Source: JBMYZL01 sp965661765
Lineage (GTDB): Bacteria > Bacteroidota > Bacteroidia > Flavobacteriales_D > Sanyastnellaceae
Reading direction: 5' to 3'
NCBI GenBank assembly: GCA_965661765.1
Contig: CBFIFE010000001.1
Span: forward strand, 1 to 64,000
Length of the DNA: 64,000 nucleotides
Part shown: positions 8,496 through 18,042 of the stretch, piece by piece
Numbering within the stretch: position 1 is the stretch's first letter
Layout: each line of letters starts with the position of its first letter
Position numbers and translations under genes: made by a program
Notes under the pieces: generated by a model
The model's input: only the letters and a program-made list of their open reading frames with translations
The model's database searches: none
What the model was told of the DNA's origin: nothing

Positions 8496-9053
8496 ATGGC
8501 GAATGCACGCGTTGCCCATCGTTATGCCAAATCATTGATTTCATTGGCGGAACAACACAGTACTGTGGACCAAATCCAATCGGATTTGGAAACCATCGTG
8601 GCTGCGCTTCAATCCAGTCATGATTTGGTGCTTCTTTTGAAGTCACCGATTGTGACAGGCGACCGGAAGTTGAGGGTCTTGGAGGCCATTTTTGGTGGCT
8701 CTCTCTCAACGCTGAGCATGAGTTTCTTGCGCATCCTTGTTGAAAAGGGCAGGGAGTCAAAGGTTGGGGACATTGCTGAATCAGGGTTGGCCTTGATTCG
8801 GAAATTGAAAAACATCCAGGTGGCTGAGGTGACCACTGCGGTCGCGCTGGATGATGCCGCGCGTGAACGAATTCTGGCGGAGGTTCAGAAGTTGCACGCG
8901 GGGGCGATAGAGCTCTTGGAGCGAGTGGATGATTCAGTCATCGGTGGGTACGTCCTGAAGTTGGATGACCGGATGATTGACGCATCTTCTCGCCGTCAGC
9001 TGCAAATGTTGCGGCGAGAATTGACAGAACACGATTACGAACCTGAATTCTGA
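8496..9053 (+). CDS. atpH: F0F1 ATP synthase subunit delta
   Basis: The 185-residue protein begins MANARVAHRYAKSLISLAEQ, the canonical start of the delta/OSCP N-terminal helical domain, and ends with the domain SVIGGYVLKLDDRMIDAS that binds the b stalk. A TTG two codons upstream is possible, but the ATG matches the family start. It tethers the peripheral stalk to the top of F1. Confidence 0.94.
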   Translation: MANARVAHRYAKSLISLAEQHSTVDQIQSDLETIVAALQSSHDLVLLLKSPIVTGDRKLRVLEAIFGGSLSTLSMSFLRILVEKGRESKVGDIAESGLALIRKLKNIQVAEVTTAVALDDAARERILAEVQKLHAGAIELLERVDDSVIGGYVLKLDDRMIDASSRRQLQMLRRELTEHDYEPEF

Positions 9054-9086
9054 GCAGGCGCTCAGAAACATTCAATAGCCCACAAG

Positions 9087-10664
9087 ATGGCAGATATCAA
9101 TCCAGCAGAAGTATCCTCGATCCTGCGTGAACAGTTGGCAGGTGTCAAAACGGCCACAGAACTCGAGGAAGTAGGATCAGTTTTGCAAGTCGGTGACGGA
9201 ATTGCCCGTGTGTATGGACTGAGCAACGTGGAATCCGGTGAATTGATTGAATTCGACAACGGCGTTCGAGGCATCGCATTGAACTTGGAAGAGGACAATG
9301 TGGGCGCGGTGTTGTTGGGGCCGTCGGGGACGTTGCGAGAAGGTTCTTCTGTAAAGCGAACCGGTCGCATCGCATCGGTCAATGTGGGTGAGGGCATGTT
9401 GGGACGGGTTGTGAACACATTGGGAGAGCCCATTGACGGAAAAGGACCGATCACTGGAGAGCTCTTTGAGATGCCTTTGGAGCGAAAGGCGCCAGGTGTG
9501 ATTTATCGTCAGCCGGTCAGCGAGCCGTTGCAAACAGGAATCAAGGCGATTGATGCGATGATTCCGATTGGTCGTGGTCAGCGTGAGTTGATCATTGGGG
9601 ACCGCCAGACAGGCAAAACCACGGTAGCAATTGACACCATCATCAACCAGAAGGAATTCTACGATGCGGGTGAGCCGGTCTTTTGCATTTATGTGGCGAT
9701 TGGACAAAAGGGTTCAACGGTAGCGGGAATTCTCAAAACGTTGGAGGATGCGGGTGCGATGCCTTACACGGTGATTGTCGCGGCCACCGCATCTGATCCT
9801 GCACCCCTGCAGTTTTACGCACCTTTCACCGGCGCTGCAATAGGCGAGTTCTTCCGGGATACGGGTCGTCCAGCACTTGTGGTGTATGACGATTTGTCGA
9901 AGCAAGCAGTGGCTTACCGTGAGGTGTCGTTGTTGTTGCGTCGCCCGCCGGGACGGGAAGCCTACCCAGGTGACGTATTTTACTTGCACAGCCGGCTCCT
10001 GGAGCGTGCGGCAAAGGTCATCAGCGAAGACACCATTGCACGGGACATGAACGACTTGCCTGCATCATTGCGTGGCAAGGTCAAAGGGGGGGGGTCATTG
10101 ACAGCCCTTCCCATCATTGAGACTCAAGCGGGTGACGTATCGGCCTACATTCCGACAAACGTCATTTCCATTACGGACGGCCAGATTTTCTTGGAGTCGA
10201 ACCTCTTCCTGAGTGGTGTACGACCTGCCATCAACGTGGGAATTTCAGTGAGTCGTGTAGGGGGTTCGGCACAGATCAAATCCATGAAGAAGGTCTCTGG
10301 AACCCTGAAGCTTGACCAAGCCCAGTATCGTGAGTTGGAGGCGTTTTCGAAGTTTGGTTCGGACCTTGACGAGGCGACCAAGGCTGTTTTGGACAAGGGG
10401 GAGAGGAATGTGGAGATTCTCAAACAAGACCAGAACAGTCCGATGCCCGTGGAGGAACAAGTCGCCATCATTTACTGCGGCACAAAAGGTTTGTTGAAGT
10501 CAGTGCCAGTGAATCAAGTGAAGAAATTCGAACGCGATTTGATGGACCTGATGCGGACAAAGTACGCCGACGCCCTGGCGTCGCTCAAGAAGGGCATCTA
10601 CAAGGATGAGCAGACGGACGCCATTGAGAAGGCGGCAGCAGAGTTGACGGCACAATACAAGTAA
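9087..10664 (+). CDS. atpA: F0F1 ATP synthase subunit alpha
   Basis: This 525-residue non-catalytic nucleotide-binding subunit of F1 has the usual length. The P-loop GDRQTGKT is at residues 171-178, with the alpha-specific Gln. The conserved strand ALVVYDDLSKQAVAYREVSL and the arginine-finger region of the alpha chain follow. It lies between atpH and atpG; atpD and atpC are not in this window, as is common in Bacteroidota where they form a separate unit. Confidence 0.97.
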   Translation: MADINPAEVSSILREQLAGVKTATELEEVGSVLQVGDGIARVYGLSNVESGELIEFDNGVRGIALNLEEDNVGAVLLGPSGTLREGSSVKRTGRIASVNVGEGMLGRVVNTLGEPIDGKGPITGELFEMPLERKAPGVIYRQPVSEPLQTGIKAIDAMIPIGRGQRELIIGDRQTGKTTVAIDTIINQKEFYDAGEPVFCIYVAIGQKGSTVAGILKTLEDAGAMPYTVIVAATASDPAPLQFYAPFTGAAIGEFFRDTGRPALVVYDDLSKQAVAYREVSLLLRRPPGREAYPGDVFYLHSRLLERAAKVISEDTIARDMNDLPASLRGKVKGGGSLTALPIIETQAGDVSAYIPTNVISITDGQIFLESNLFLSGVRPAINVGISVSRVGGSAQIKSMKKVSGTLKLDQAQYRELEAFSKFGSDLDEATKAVLDKGERNVEILKQDQNSPMPVEEQVAIIYCGTKGLLKSVPVNQVKKFERDLMDLMRTKYADALASLKKGIYKDEQTDAIEKAAAELTAQYK

Positions 10665-10677
10665 TCGCAAGCGGGTC

Positions 10678-11550
10678 ATGGCAGGAGGTCTCAAAGAAGT
10701 ACGGGAGCGCATCAGTTCTGTTCAGAACACGATGCAAATCACGTCGGCGATGAAAATGGTTTCGGCGGCAAAGCTTCGCCGGGCCCAAGATGCGATCACC
10801 CGAATGAGGCCGTATGCGGAGAAGCTGCAAGGTGTCTTGAACAATGTGAGTGCGTCGTTGGACATCACGGAGGGTTTGTTCTCGCGCGACAATGGCGATT
10901 CGAAAACATTGTTGGTGGTCATCACGTCGAACCGAGGTTTGTGTGGGGCGTTCAACAACAATGTGATCAAGGCGGCCAAGCTGGCCATGTCAGGCCGGGA
11001 GCTCGTTCATGTCTTGCCTTTGGGCAAGAAGGCGCATGACGCCTTCAAGGCGGACCTCAACCGCAAACCCAGCGGCTTTGATGAGGACGCCTGGAACATT
11101 TTCGAGCGGCTCAGTTTCGACGAGGTCAAGCGGTTGGGTGATGTGATTCTGTCAGCTTTTGTTGAGGGCACGTATGACCGCGTGGAGTTGGTGTACAACA
11201 GGTTTGTGAATGCTGCGGTTCAAGACACGACCACAGAGCAAATGCTCCCACTTGTTGCTGCTACAAACGATGAAGAGACGCAGAGCACGGGTGAATACAT
11301 TTTCGAGCCATCGAGGGAGGAGATTGTCAATGGAATCATCCCTAGCTCATTGAAAATTCAATTGTACAAGGCGATCTTGGACAGTCATGCATCTGAGCAT
11401 GGTGCCCGAATGACAGCAATGCACCAAGCCACAGAAAATGCGGGGGACTTGTTGCGGGATTTGCGAATCTCTTACAACAAAGCCCGTCAGGCGTCGATTA
11501 CCACGGAAATTCTGGAGATTGTTGCCGGGTCCGAGGCTTTGGGTTCCTGA
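10678..11550 (+). CDS. atpG: F0F1 ATP synthase subunit gamma
   Basis: This 290-residue central rotor shaft begins MAGGLKEVRERISSVQNTMQ, and its C-terminal helix ends with a family pattern (ASEHGARMTAMHQATENAGD, then YNKARQASITTEILEIVAGSEAL). It is the last ATP synthase gene in this run, with a 13-base gap after atpA. The downstream histidine kinase gene starts 23 bases later with its own -7-like box. Confidence 0.96.
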   Translation: MAGGLKEVRERISSVQNTMQITSAMKMVSAAKLRRAQDAITRMRPYAEKLQGVLNNVSASLDITEGLFSRDNGDSKTLLVVITSNRGLCGAFNNNVIKAAKLAMSGRELVHVLPLGKKAHDAFKADLNRKPSGFDEDAWNIFERLSFDEVKRLGDVILSAFVEGTYDRVELVYNRFVNAAVQDTTTEQMLPLVAATNDEETQSTGEYIFEPSREEIVNGIIPSSLKIQLYKAILDSHASEHGARMTAMHQATENAGDLLRDLRISYNKARQASITTEILEIVAGSEALGS

Positions 11551-11573
11551 TATCATTAGCTTCGTGTCGCATC

Positions 11574-13022
11574 ATGGCACTGGGAAGCAAAATATTTTGG
11601 GCAATGATGACAATCATTGCCCTTTCTTTTGTCGCCACCTTGGTGGTGGCCTTCCAAACGTCCAATCGCCAAGACGAGTTGTACAATGAGCAGCGATTGG
11701 AGCGCAAGGAACGGGCGATTGAGCGGTCGCTGTCATACCTCGTCGATGGCGTGGATCTTGAAGTTTCTGACTCTGAGCGGCTGGCGTTGCTGCTCAACGA
11801 CCGCATCTGTGAGTTGGCGGAGATTCACGACCTCACCATCGCGATCTACACATTGGATGGGCTCAAGATCACCAGTTCCAGTCTTGAAGGCACCCGTTAT
11901 CGCATCCCACCACAGGTGCTCGGCAATCTGTTCGTAGCGGAGCGCGGTGATGAAGATTTGGGCTGGGATGTGGATTTGGGCGAGGCGGTGGAGGCATACT
12001 TGCCGTTTCGGGATGGAAGCGGTGAGCCTTTGGCCATTGTGGGGCTCAATTACGAGAAGCGGCAGGTGGAAGGAGCGGATTTCTTTGCCTTTTTCAAGGG
12101 TTTGGCCCCTGTTTATGCGGCACTGTTCATGATGACAACGGCGTTGGCTGTTTTTCTGACCCAGACGATCACCCGTCCCATTCGTCAGTTGACCATCGGT
12201 TTGGGTCGGCTGGACCCGGACCATCCTGAAGTCCGGCCCTTGCGCTATGGGGCGAATGATGACATCGGCCGGTTGGTCAATGAATACAACACATTGCAAA
12301 ACGAATTGGTTCAGAAGGTCCAGGAACTCAGTCGCCGGGAGCGGGAGTCAGCGTGGCGAACCATGGCCATGCAGGTGGCTCACGAGATCAAGAACCCACT
12401 GACCCCGATTCGCCTGGGGCTGCAGCAATTGGTGCGGTCATGGACGGACCAGCGAGCGGACTTCAGCGATCGTTTGCATCGATTTGAAGACACCGCGTCC
12501 GCCCAGATTGAAGTTCTGAACACCATTGCCTCAGATTTTGCCTTGCTCGCTGAGCTGAACCCAAAACTCGGGCATGCAGAGCTTGCGGATTTGCGCACAG
12601 CAGCCTCAGACGCCTTGGGCCTGTGGTCTGCTGGTCATCCGAATGTGGATTGGCAACAGCAATGGCCAGAAGACCCCGTTATGGTGCGTGGCAAGCAAAC
12701 CCACCTCACCCGGGTCTTGAACAACTTGCTGAGCAACGCCTTGCATGCCGTCGAGCAGCACGCAGGAACAAAGCGGATTGCTGTCTCCATTTCGCATTTG
12801 CCTTCAGGCCAAATCCGCTGCCGAATCGCCGATTCTGGTCCAGGCATACCCTTGGCGGAGCGTTCTCGGATTTTCGAGCCGCGATTCACCACCAAATCCC
12901 ACGGCACCGGAATGGGGCTCGCGATGGTTCAGGCGATCACACGTCAGTACGGCGGAGAGGTTTACGTTGGGGACAGCGAATGGGGCGGAGCGAGTTTCGA
13001 TTTGGTCTTCCCTGAGCCCTAA
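11574..13022 (+). CDS. NtrY-like membrane sensor histidine kinase
   Basis: The 482-residue protein has a membrane helix at about 8-29, a periplasmic sensor region of about 150 residues and a second helix at about 182-204. A HAMP segment starts at TRPIRQL, and the dimerisation/phosphoacceptor box HEIKNPLTP holds His270. The ATPase domain has an N box (LLSNALHAVEQH), a G1 box (DSGPGIP), an F box (FEPRFTTK) and a G2 box (GTGMGLAM). The HEIKNPLTP form is typical of NtrY/AtoS-type kinases. No response regulator is adjacent, so the partner must lie elsewhere. A TAGCTTCG box lies nine bases before the ATG. Confidence 0.9.
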   Translation: MALGSKIFWAMMTIIALSFVATLVVAFQTSNRQDELYNEQRLERKERAIERSLSYLVDGVDLEVSDSERLALLLNDRICELAEIHDLTIAIYTLDGLKITSSSLEGTRYRIPPQVLGNLFVAERGDEDLGWDVDLGEAVEAYLPFRDGSGEPLAIVGLNYEKRQVEGADFFAFFKGLAPVYAALFMMTTALAVFLTQTITRPIRQLTIGLGRLDPDHPEVRPLRYGANDDIGRLVNEYNTLQNELVQKVQELSRRERESAWRTMAMQVAHEIKNPLTPIRLGLQQLVRSWTDQRADFSDRLHRFEDTASAQIEVLNTIASDFALLAELNPKLGHAELADLRTAASDALGLWSAGHPNVDWQQQWPEDPVMVRGKQTHLTRVLNNLLSNALHAVEQHAGTKRIAVSISHLPSGQIRCRIADSGPGIPLAERSRIFEPRFTTKSHGTGMGLAMVQAITRQYGGEVYVGDSEWGGASFDLVFPEP

Positions 13023-13026
13023 GCCG

Positions 13027-13977
13027 TCAAAAGGCGTATCCGAGCTGAATCGCCCCGTATTGCAGTGCATCAAGTGGATCGCCACCAGTGGGCGTTTCCG
13101 GTGCGGGCTGCAGAAACTGGCTAATGCCGAAAGAAACCATGTTGTAGCGAGCGGAGATGGTGGCGCAATAGGTCATTGGGATGGACATGTCTGCACCGGG
13201 GTTGAGCTCGAACAAGGGTTGTTCCAAATCGGCCACAAGGTCTTGATGCCAAGATGTGATGGCGTTTTTCGCGCCTGGGGCAAGGAGTGCCGACACACCG
13301 ATTTGAACAAAACTGCCCAGGTTTTTGGAGAGTCCGAGTTCGACATGTGGCAAACGAAAGGGCGTGCCGACTTCAATGGGCTCAGAGATGTAGTAGTTGT
13401 AGATCTCCCGCAAGTAGAGAAAATCTTCCACCAGGGGCTGAACAAGAGCCCGTGAGCTGTTGATTTGGGCTGTTCGACCCTCGGATGTGGTTCCTGTGGC
13501 CTGCCATTGAAGGGACATCAAATGAATGCCTGCGAAGACCCCAAACGGAAACTTGTCTTCTGCTTGATAGCCCATCCGAATGCCCCGGTGCTTGCCAGCG
13601 TAATTCTGCTGGTCATTCAGGTTGTAGAACAAGTTGTTGTTGTCCATTTGCTGCATGCGGTACGACAGCTCGTTGGGCGAAGTATTGGGCAAAACCATTT
13701 CGTGCCACTCTCGGGCAAAGACGCGCAAATCTTCTGAGTCGAAAAGTTGGGTTCGCGAGACATTCGATACGAAGGAGATTTGGAATGGCAACCAATCTCC
13801 TTGCTCATTCATGCCATCGAAAAGGTCCTGCATGGATCGCGTCGACCCATCGGCTTCTTCGGCGGACTTGACGGCACCCAAGTCAAACTGCTGAGCATGC
13901 AACGTCCCAGTGGTGCACAGGGCGCCCCAAAAAGCGACGAAAGCGAGGGGTTTGTACAAAGACATCAGCCGGCTCAT
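13027..13977 (-). CDS. Secreted or outer-membrane protein of unknown function
   Basis: This 316-residue protein has a signal peptide (cleavage likely after LHAQ at about residue 29). The second half shows alternating hydrophobic strands ending in a terminal aromatic (GAIQLGYAF), which suggests an outer-membrane beta-barrel or a beta-rich periplasmic protein. I do not recognise the family. Its start overlaps the stop of the upstream lipoprotein gene by four bases, so the two are co-translated and probably work together. Its end is only four bases from the histidine kinase stop. Confidence 0.7.
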   Translation of the reverse strand: MSRLMSLYKPLAFVAFWGALCTTGTLHAQQFDLGAVKSAEEADGSTRSMQDLFDGMNEQGDWLPFQISFVSNVSRTQLFDSEDLRVFAREWHEMVLPNTSPNELSYRMQQMDNNNLFYNLNDQQNYAGKHRGIRMGYQAEDKFPFGVFAGIHLMSLQWQATGTTSEGRTAQINSSRALVQPLVEDFLYLREIYNYYISEPIEVGTPFRLPHVELGLSKNLGSFVQIGVSALLAPGAKNAITSWHQDLVADLEQPLFELNPGADMSIPMTYCATISARYNMVSFGISQFLQPAPETPTGGDPLDALQYGAIQLGYAF

Positions 13978-14393
13978 TGGAACTCGAATTTGCCCCCGTA
14001 ACCGGCCACAGCACAGGTGGTGCGACGAAAGAACAATGCGCGGTTGACTTTGACGATGTATTTGGGATTGACCAAAACATCAAAGTCAGTACCATCCAAG
14101 GCTTTGTAAATGGCTGCCCGCTTCTCACGTGTGGCAGCACCAGGTCCAAAAGGCATGCCTGGGTAGTCCGCAAACTTGTTGTCTCCGATGCGGATGAGGC
14201 CAAGGATGACGGTTGTTTTGGAAATGCCCTGCAGTGATTGTGTCGTGTCCACGAGAACATCGACTTGCACGGGTGCAATGTCCAACACCACACCGCCTTC
14301 GACGAGCTTGGTGCTTTGCTGCAAGCTGGAACAGCTGGCGAAGCTCACAACGATGAGGGCTGTGATCAAGGATAGATGGAGAGATCGAAACAT
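13974..14393 (-). CDS. Small lipoprotein of unknown function
   Basis: This 139-residue protein has the lipoprotein signal VSFASC (Cys at about residue 21), followed by a compact alpha/beta domain with NPKYIVKVNRALFF and a basic-aromatic C-terminus. The recurring VDVLVDTTQSLQGISKTT and FDVLVNPKYIV motifs resemble small envelope lipoproteins of Bacteroidota, but no named family is assigned. It is translationally coupled to the downstream secreted protein. Confidence 0.7.
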   Translation of the reverse strand: MFRSLHLSLITALIVVSFASCSSLQQSTKLVEGGVVLDIAPVQVDVLVDTTQSLQGISKTTVILGLIRIGDNKFADYPGMPFGPGAATREKRAAIYKALDGTDFDVLVNPKYIVKVNRALFFRRTTCAVAGYGGKFEFQ

Positions 14394-14408
14394 GAAAAAG
14401 GAAAAAGA

Positions 14409-15140
14409 TTAGTGTTCAAAGGGGATGAGCAGCGGTCTGCTCGGGGTTGCATCGTTTTCAAAGGGGGCAGTCTGCAAATTGAGCAGGTACCGGCCATCTT
14501 GGACTTCGTCAGGAATGAAGACGAATTCGGTGATGGTGGCATTGGGACGAGGTGCATCTGGAATCCCCCAAAACACGTGGTGTGCAGCCAAAACCCCATC
14601 ATCTTCCTCTCGATCCACACTGGGCAGGTCAATCAGGAGGTGATTCACCCCGCTTTCCACGAGGTGGGCCATGGCTTCAGCCGTGATGTAGGGTGGGTTC
14701 GTGTTGGACCAAGCCTTCGTCATTTTCTCGAGTTTGTTGGGCAAGGTCCGAATCACCAAGGCCACAGGTGGTTTGGGGGCAGCGTTGAGAAGGGTGGCCA
14801 AATCGATGATTTGGTCTCCATTTTCAAGGGTCTTCGGACGCATTGTCACCAGTTCGCAGGGCATCAACCAAGGAATGCTGACTGCGTTGACGGAATGCAC
14901 TTCGTGGGTGATGTGCCCCATGCATTCGGTGTGGGTGCCATGTCCATGCGGGTTGAAGAAAATGTCTCGAAAATTGACAGCGCCCCCCTCCGCCACAGAA
15001 CCTACAAATCCATTTGCGCGAACCGGCTCAATCCGAACTGGCGGCACATACCAAGCGGACGTGCGTCCCTTGCCGGATGCCAGCGGAATGCTGATGTCAA
15101 TCGGAACGGTTTGGGTCAACAATTCAACAGCTGATGCCAT
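14409..15140 (-). CDS. Cyclase-family metal-dependent hydrolase (kynurenine formamidase-like)
   Basis: The 243-residue protein has the family start PIDISIPLASG and the metal-site motif NPHGHGTHTECMGH, a variant of HxGTHxDxPxH, followed by LLIDLPSVDREEDDG and a C-terminal DEVQDG segment. The family hydrolyses amides such as formylkynurenine or cyclic amides; the substrate is unknown. The open frame continues upstream to 15263, but that stretch runs through a strong terminator hairpin of the preceding gene and translates to unconvincing sequence. The ATG at 15140 is therefore preferred. Here Glu-Cys replaces the usual Asp/Pro residues of the motif. Confidence 0.82.
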   Translation of the reverse strand: MASAVELLTQTVPIDISIPLASGKGRTSAWYVPPVRIEPVRANGFVGSVAEGGAVNFRDIFFNPHGHGTHTECMGHITHEVHSVNAVSIPWLMPCELVTMRPKTLENGDQIIDLATLLNAAPKPPVALVIRTLPNKLEKMTKAWSNTNPPYITAEAMAHLVESGVNHLLIDLPSVDREEDDGVLAAHHVFWGIPDAPRPNATITEFVFIPDEVQDGRYLLNLQTAPFENDATPSRPLLIPFEH

Positions 15141-15201
15141 GGGCAAGCGGGATTTGACAGGTGGGGGAGGCGTGCACCTCCAGAAGCAACCACCGAAACT
15201 G

Positions 15202-15237
15202 AAAACGGCCGCAAACCAGAGAAGGTTGCGGCCGTTT
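15202..15237 (-). terminator. Intrinsic terminator after the outer-membrane protein gene
   Basis: The arms AAACGGCCGCAAACC (15203-15217) and GGTTGCGGCCGTTT (15224-15237) give a GC-rich stem of about 14 bp with one bulge and a six-base loop. On the minus strand it is followed by TTTTCAGTTT. It lies 38 bases after the upstream stop and separates that gene from the cyclase. Confidence 0.8.
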
Positions 15238-15274
15238 CCCAAGCGATTGCAATCGCTGTCCATTCGGTCAAAGA

Positions 15275-16054
15275 TCAATCGAACAAAAAGCCCACACGGA
15301 GTGAAGCCTGGAACATGTTGCCCAACTCGAAAGAAGAGAGGTAACCGTACTCCAAGTCGTCTGCACTCACCAAACCGACAATGGCGACAGGTGCGTCTGC
15401 ATCTTGCGCTTGTCCAGTGGCCAGGTTGTAGGCGACGAGGTCGCTGATTTCGTACTCGTAATTCGTGACGTTTGTGGAAGACAAGCCCAAACCTGCCTCA
15501 AAGCCCAAATACATGGCGTCAGTGAAGTAGAAGTCAGCGCCCGTGACGAAGTTCAATCCGAAAGCGTTCGAACCCTGCGAATACTTCACAGACCAAGTCA
15601 CGTTCTTCTCGAGTTGACCGATGTTGTCTACATCGTTGGGTCCCCAAGACTCGACCTCATAGGTGTTGTTGTTGCGGAGGAAAAACGCCTCGATTCCGAA
15701 GTAGGGCGACACGCGGTCCGTTCCGTCAAAGTGGAATTCGTAACCTGGCGCAATGCCGATGCTGCTGCTGCCCACGAAGTCATGCAATTGTGGGCTTACT
15801 GGATCCTCCTCTGAAAAGTCACCCTCCTGGTAAGTCACATACGTGTCCATGGTGGATTGGAGAATCAAGGAAAGGCGGAAAGCCCGGTTGTCTTCAACGA
15901 AATTCCGGTACTTGATGGTGGTTCCGTCGATGACGTCTGAACCGAAGGGCGTAAAGCTCACCTCGATGTTGTGCTCGTCACCCATTTGCTTCTGCGCCTC
16001 AGCGCCGAATGAGATCAGCGCTGTAAGCGCCAATGCGAACATGATTTTTTTCAT
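15275..16054 (-). CDS. Outer-membrane beta-barrel protein
   Basis: This 259-residue protein has a clear signal peptide (MKKIMFALALTALISFGAEA, cleavage near Gln21). The mature part is made of alternating amphipathic strands rich in Tyr, Phe and Gly and ends in SLRVGFLFD with a near-terminal Phe, as in barrel proteins. The strand pattern is that of small OmpW/OprF-type barrels, but the exact family is not certain. It is a single-gene unit with an intrinsic terminator downstream. Confidence 0.75.
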   Translation of the reverse strand: MKKIMFALALTALISFGAEAQKQMGDEHNIEVSFTPFGSDVIDGTTIKYRNFVEDNRAFRLSLILQSTMDTYVTYQEGDFSEEDPVSPQLHDFVGSSSIGIAPGYEFHFDGTDRVSPYFGIEAFFLRNNNTYEVESWGPNDVDNIGQLEKNVTWSVKYSQGSNAFGLNFVTGADFYFTDAMYLGFEAGLGLSSTNVTNYEYEISDLVAYNLATGQAQDADAPVAIVGLVSADDLEYGYLSSFELGNMFQASLRVGFLFD

Positions 16055-16190
16055 GACTAGTAGTTGTGGTTTCTGTATCCGTGCCGCAATTACGGGAAAA
16101 AATGGTCATGCTGATGCGGCAAATTGGGAAAATCTTTGACGGCAAGAGCTGCAAAAGCACGAATGACAGGCATTTCTGTGCTGAAAGAAC

Positions 16191-18038
16191 TCACTCCACG
16201 GTGACGGATTTGGCCAAATTCCGGGGTTGATCCACATTGCATCCGCGCATAACGGCAATGTGATAGCTCAGAAGTTGGAGCGGAATCACAGTCAACAGTG
16301 GCGCCAACAAATCATCGCATTTCGGGACCTCAATGGTGTATTCAGCCATGTTTGAGATCTCCCGGTCCCCAGCGGTGACCACAGCAATCAATCGTCCGCC
16401 GCGGGCTTTGACCTCCTGGATGTTGGACACGACCTTTTCGTAAACTTCGTCCTTGGTTGCAATGAAAACAACCGGCATTTCGCTGTCAATCAGCGCGATG
16501 GGCCCATGCTTCATCTCTGCAGCAGGATAGCCTTCTGCATGGATGTAGCTGATTTCCTTGAGTTTCAACGCACCCTCGAGGGCCACGGGAAAATTGTAAC
16601 CCCGTCCGAGGTAAAGGGCATTGGAGGCGTCCTTGAAGTCCTTTGCGATGGCCTGAATCAAATCGTCTTGTTGCAGCAGCCGTTCGACTTTGTCCGAAAT
16701 GGAGGCCAATTCCGCCAACAGCCTGTGGTACCTGTCCACTGGAAGAACCTCCTTTCGCCGTCCAATGTGAAAGGCAATCAAGGTCAGCACCGTGACTTGC
16801 GCGGTGAAAGCTTTCGTGGAAGCCACCCCGATTTCAGGCCCTGCATGCGTGTAAGCTCCGGCATGTGTTTCTCGGGAAATGCTTGATCCCACCACGTTGC
16901 AGACCCCGAAGACGTGTGCACCTTGTTCTTTCGCCATCCGAATGGCGGCCAAGGTGTCGGCTGTTTCCCCACTTTGAGAAATGGCAAGAACAACGTCTGT
17001 GGGCAAAATGATGGGCTTGCGGTAGCGAAACTCCGATGCGTATTCCACTTCAACGGGAATTCGAGCGCATGTTTCGATCAGGTACTCTGCAACAAGGCCC
17101 GCATGCCAACTGGTTCCGCATGCGATGACCAAGATGCGAGAGGCGTTGTTCCAACGGTCCCAGTGGTCATCAATGCCTGACATTTTGATCTCGCCACGTT
17201 GCAAGCTCATCCGGCCGCGGATCGAATCGACGATGGACCGGGGTTGTTCGAAGATTTCTTTGAGCATGAAATGCTCGTAGCCTCCTTTCTCCAATGCCTC
17301 CAATTGCATTTCGAGTGCATGGATTTCCGGCGTGACGTCGTGGTTGTGGATGGTTCGGATGAGCAATCCACCCTTGCGATCCACCCTTGCGATTTCCTCA
17401 TCTTCGAGGTAGATGACGTTCTGGGTGTACTCGATGATTGGCGTCGCATCAGAAGCGATGTAGTAATCTGATTCAGAACCGACACCGATGACGAGGGGGC
17501 TGGACTTCCGCGCACAGACCAACTCTTCGGGGTGATCCTCGTCCATGACCACAATGGCGTAAGCTCCTTCAACGCGCGCGAGCGCCAACCGCACACTGTC
17601 GAACAGGTCGCGCTCGGTGGTGTCTTGGATTTCTTGGATCAGGTGGGCAAGCACCTCGGTGTCGGTATCGCTCTCGAAAACGTGGCCACGCTGCATCAAA
17701 CCTTGTTTGAGGGTGTGGTAATTTTCGATGATGCCATTGTGGATCAAGGTCAATCGGCCTTCTCTGGCAGAATGTGGGTGGGCGTTGACATCGTTGGGCG
17801 GTCCATGCGTGGCCCAGCGCGTGTGGCCGATGCCCATCGTGCCATTGGGCAATGCTTGACCGACGTGGTCGAGCAAGTCCTGAACCTTTCCTTTCCGCTT
17901 CTGAATGTTGATGCCACCGCCGGTTTCATAGACGGCAACCCCCGCACTGTCGTACCCCCGATACTCGAGGCGTTGAAGTCCTTTGATCAAAATGGGAAAG
18001 GCCTCCTGCCCGCCCACGTATGCCACGATTCCACACAT
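16191..18038 (-). CDS. glmS: Glutamine-fructose-6-phosphate aminotransferase
   Basis: It makes glucosamine-6-phosphate from fructose-6-phosphate and glutamine, the first step to UDP-GlcNAc. The 615-residue length is normal. The N-terminal Cys2 nucleophile (MCGIVAYVGG) belongs to the glutaminase domain, with GHTRWATHG near residue 75. Two SIS domains follow (CGTSWHAG and SQSGETADT; GRGYNFPVALEGALKLKE), and the C-terminus PRNLAKSVTVE is canonical. No glmS ribozyme is possible in the short leader; a -7 box lies four bases before the ATG. It follows the DUF4270 gene on the same strand. Confidence 0.97.
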   Translation of the reverse strand: MCGIVAYVGGQEAFPILIKGLQRLEYRGYDSAGVAVYETGGGINIQKRKGKVQDLLDHVGQALPNGTMGIGHTRWATHGPPNDVNAHPHSAREGRLTLIHNGIIENYHTLKQGLMQRGHVFESDTDTEVLAHLIQEIQDTTERDLFDSVRLALARVEGAYAIVVMDEDHPEELVCARKSSPLVIGVGSESDYYIASDATPIIEYTQNVIYLEDEEIARVDRKGGLLIRTIHNHDVTPEIHALEMQLEALEKGGYEHFMLKEIFEQPRSIVDSIRGRMSLQRGEIKMSGIDDHWDRWNNASRILVIACGTSWHAGLVAEYLIETCARIPVEVEYASEFRYRKPIILPTDVVLAISQSGETADTLAAIRMAKEQGAHVFGVCNVVGSSISRETHAGAYTHAGPEIGVASTKAFTAQVTVLTLIAFHIGRRKEVLPVDRYHRLLAELASISDKVERLLQQDDLIQAIAKDFKDASNALYLGRGYNFPVALEGALKLKEISYIHAEGYPAAEMKHGPIALIDSEMPVVFIATKDEVYEKVVSNIQEVKARGGRLIAVVTAGDREISNMAEYTIEVPKCDDLLAPLLTVIPLQLLSYHIAVMRGCNVDQPRNLAKSVTVE

Positions 18039-18042
18039 GTGG

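Noticed and set aside
15140..15263. Upstream extension of the cyclase as a lipoprotein signal (FSFGGC)
   Set aside because: The lipobox is poor and the stretch crosses a strong terminator hairpin of the upstream gene.
16055..16190. Possible hairpin regulator before the outer-membrane protein gene
   Set aside because: Only weak 6-bp pairings with a long loop were seen, and a TAATTGCG box lacks TTG at the right distance.
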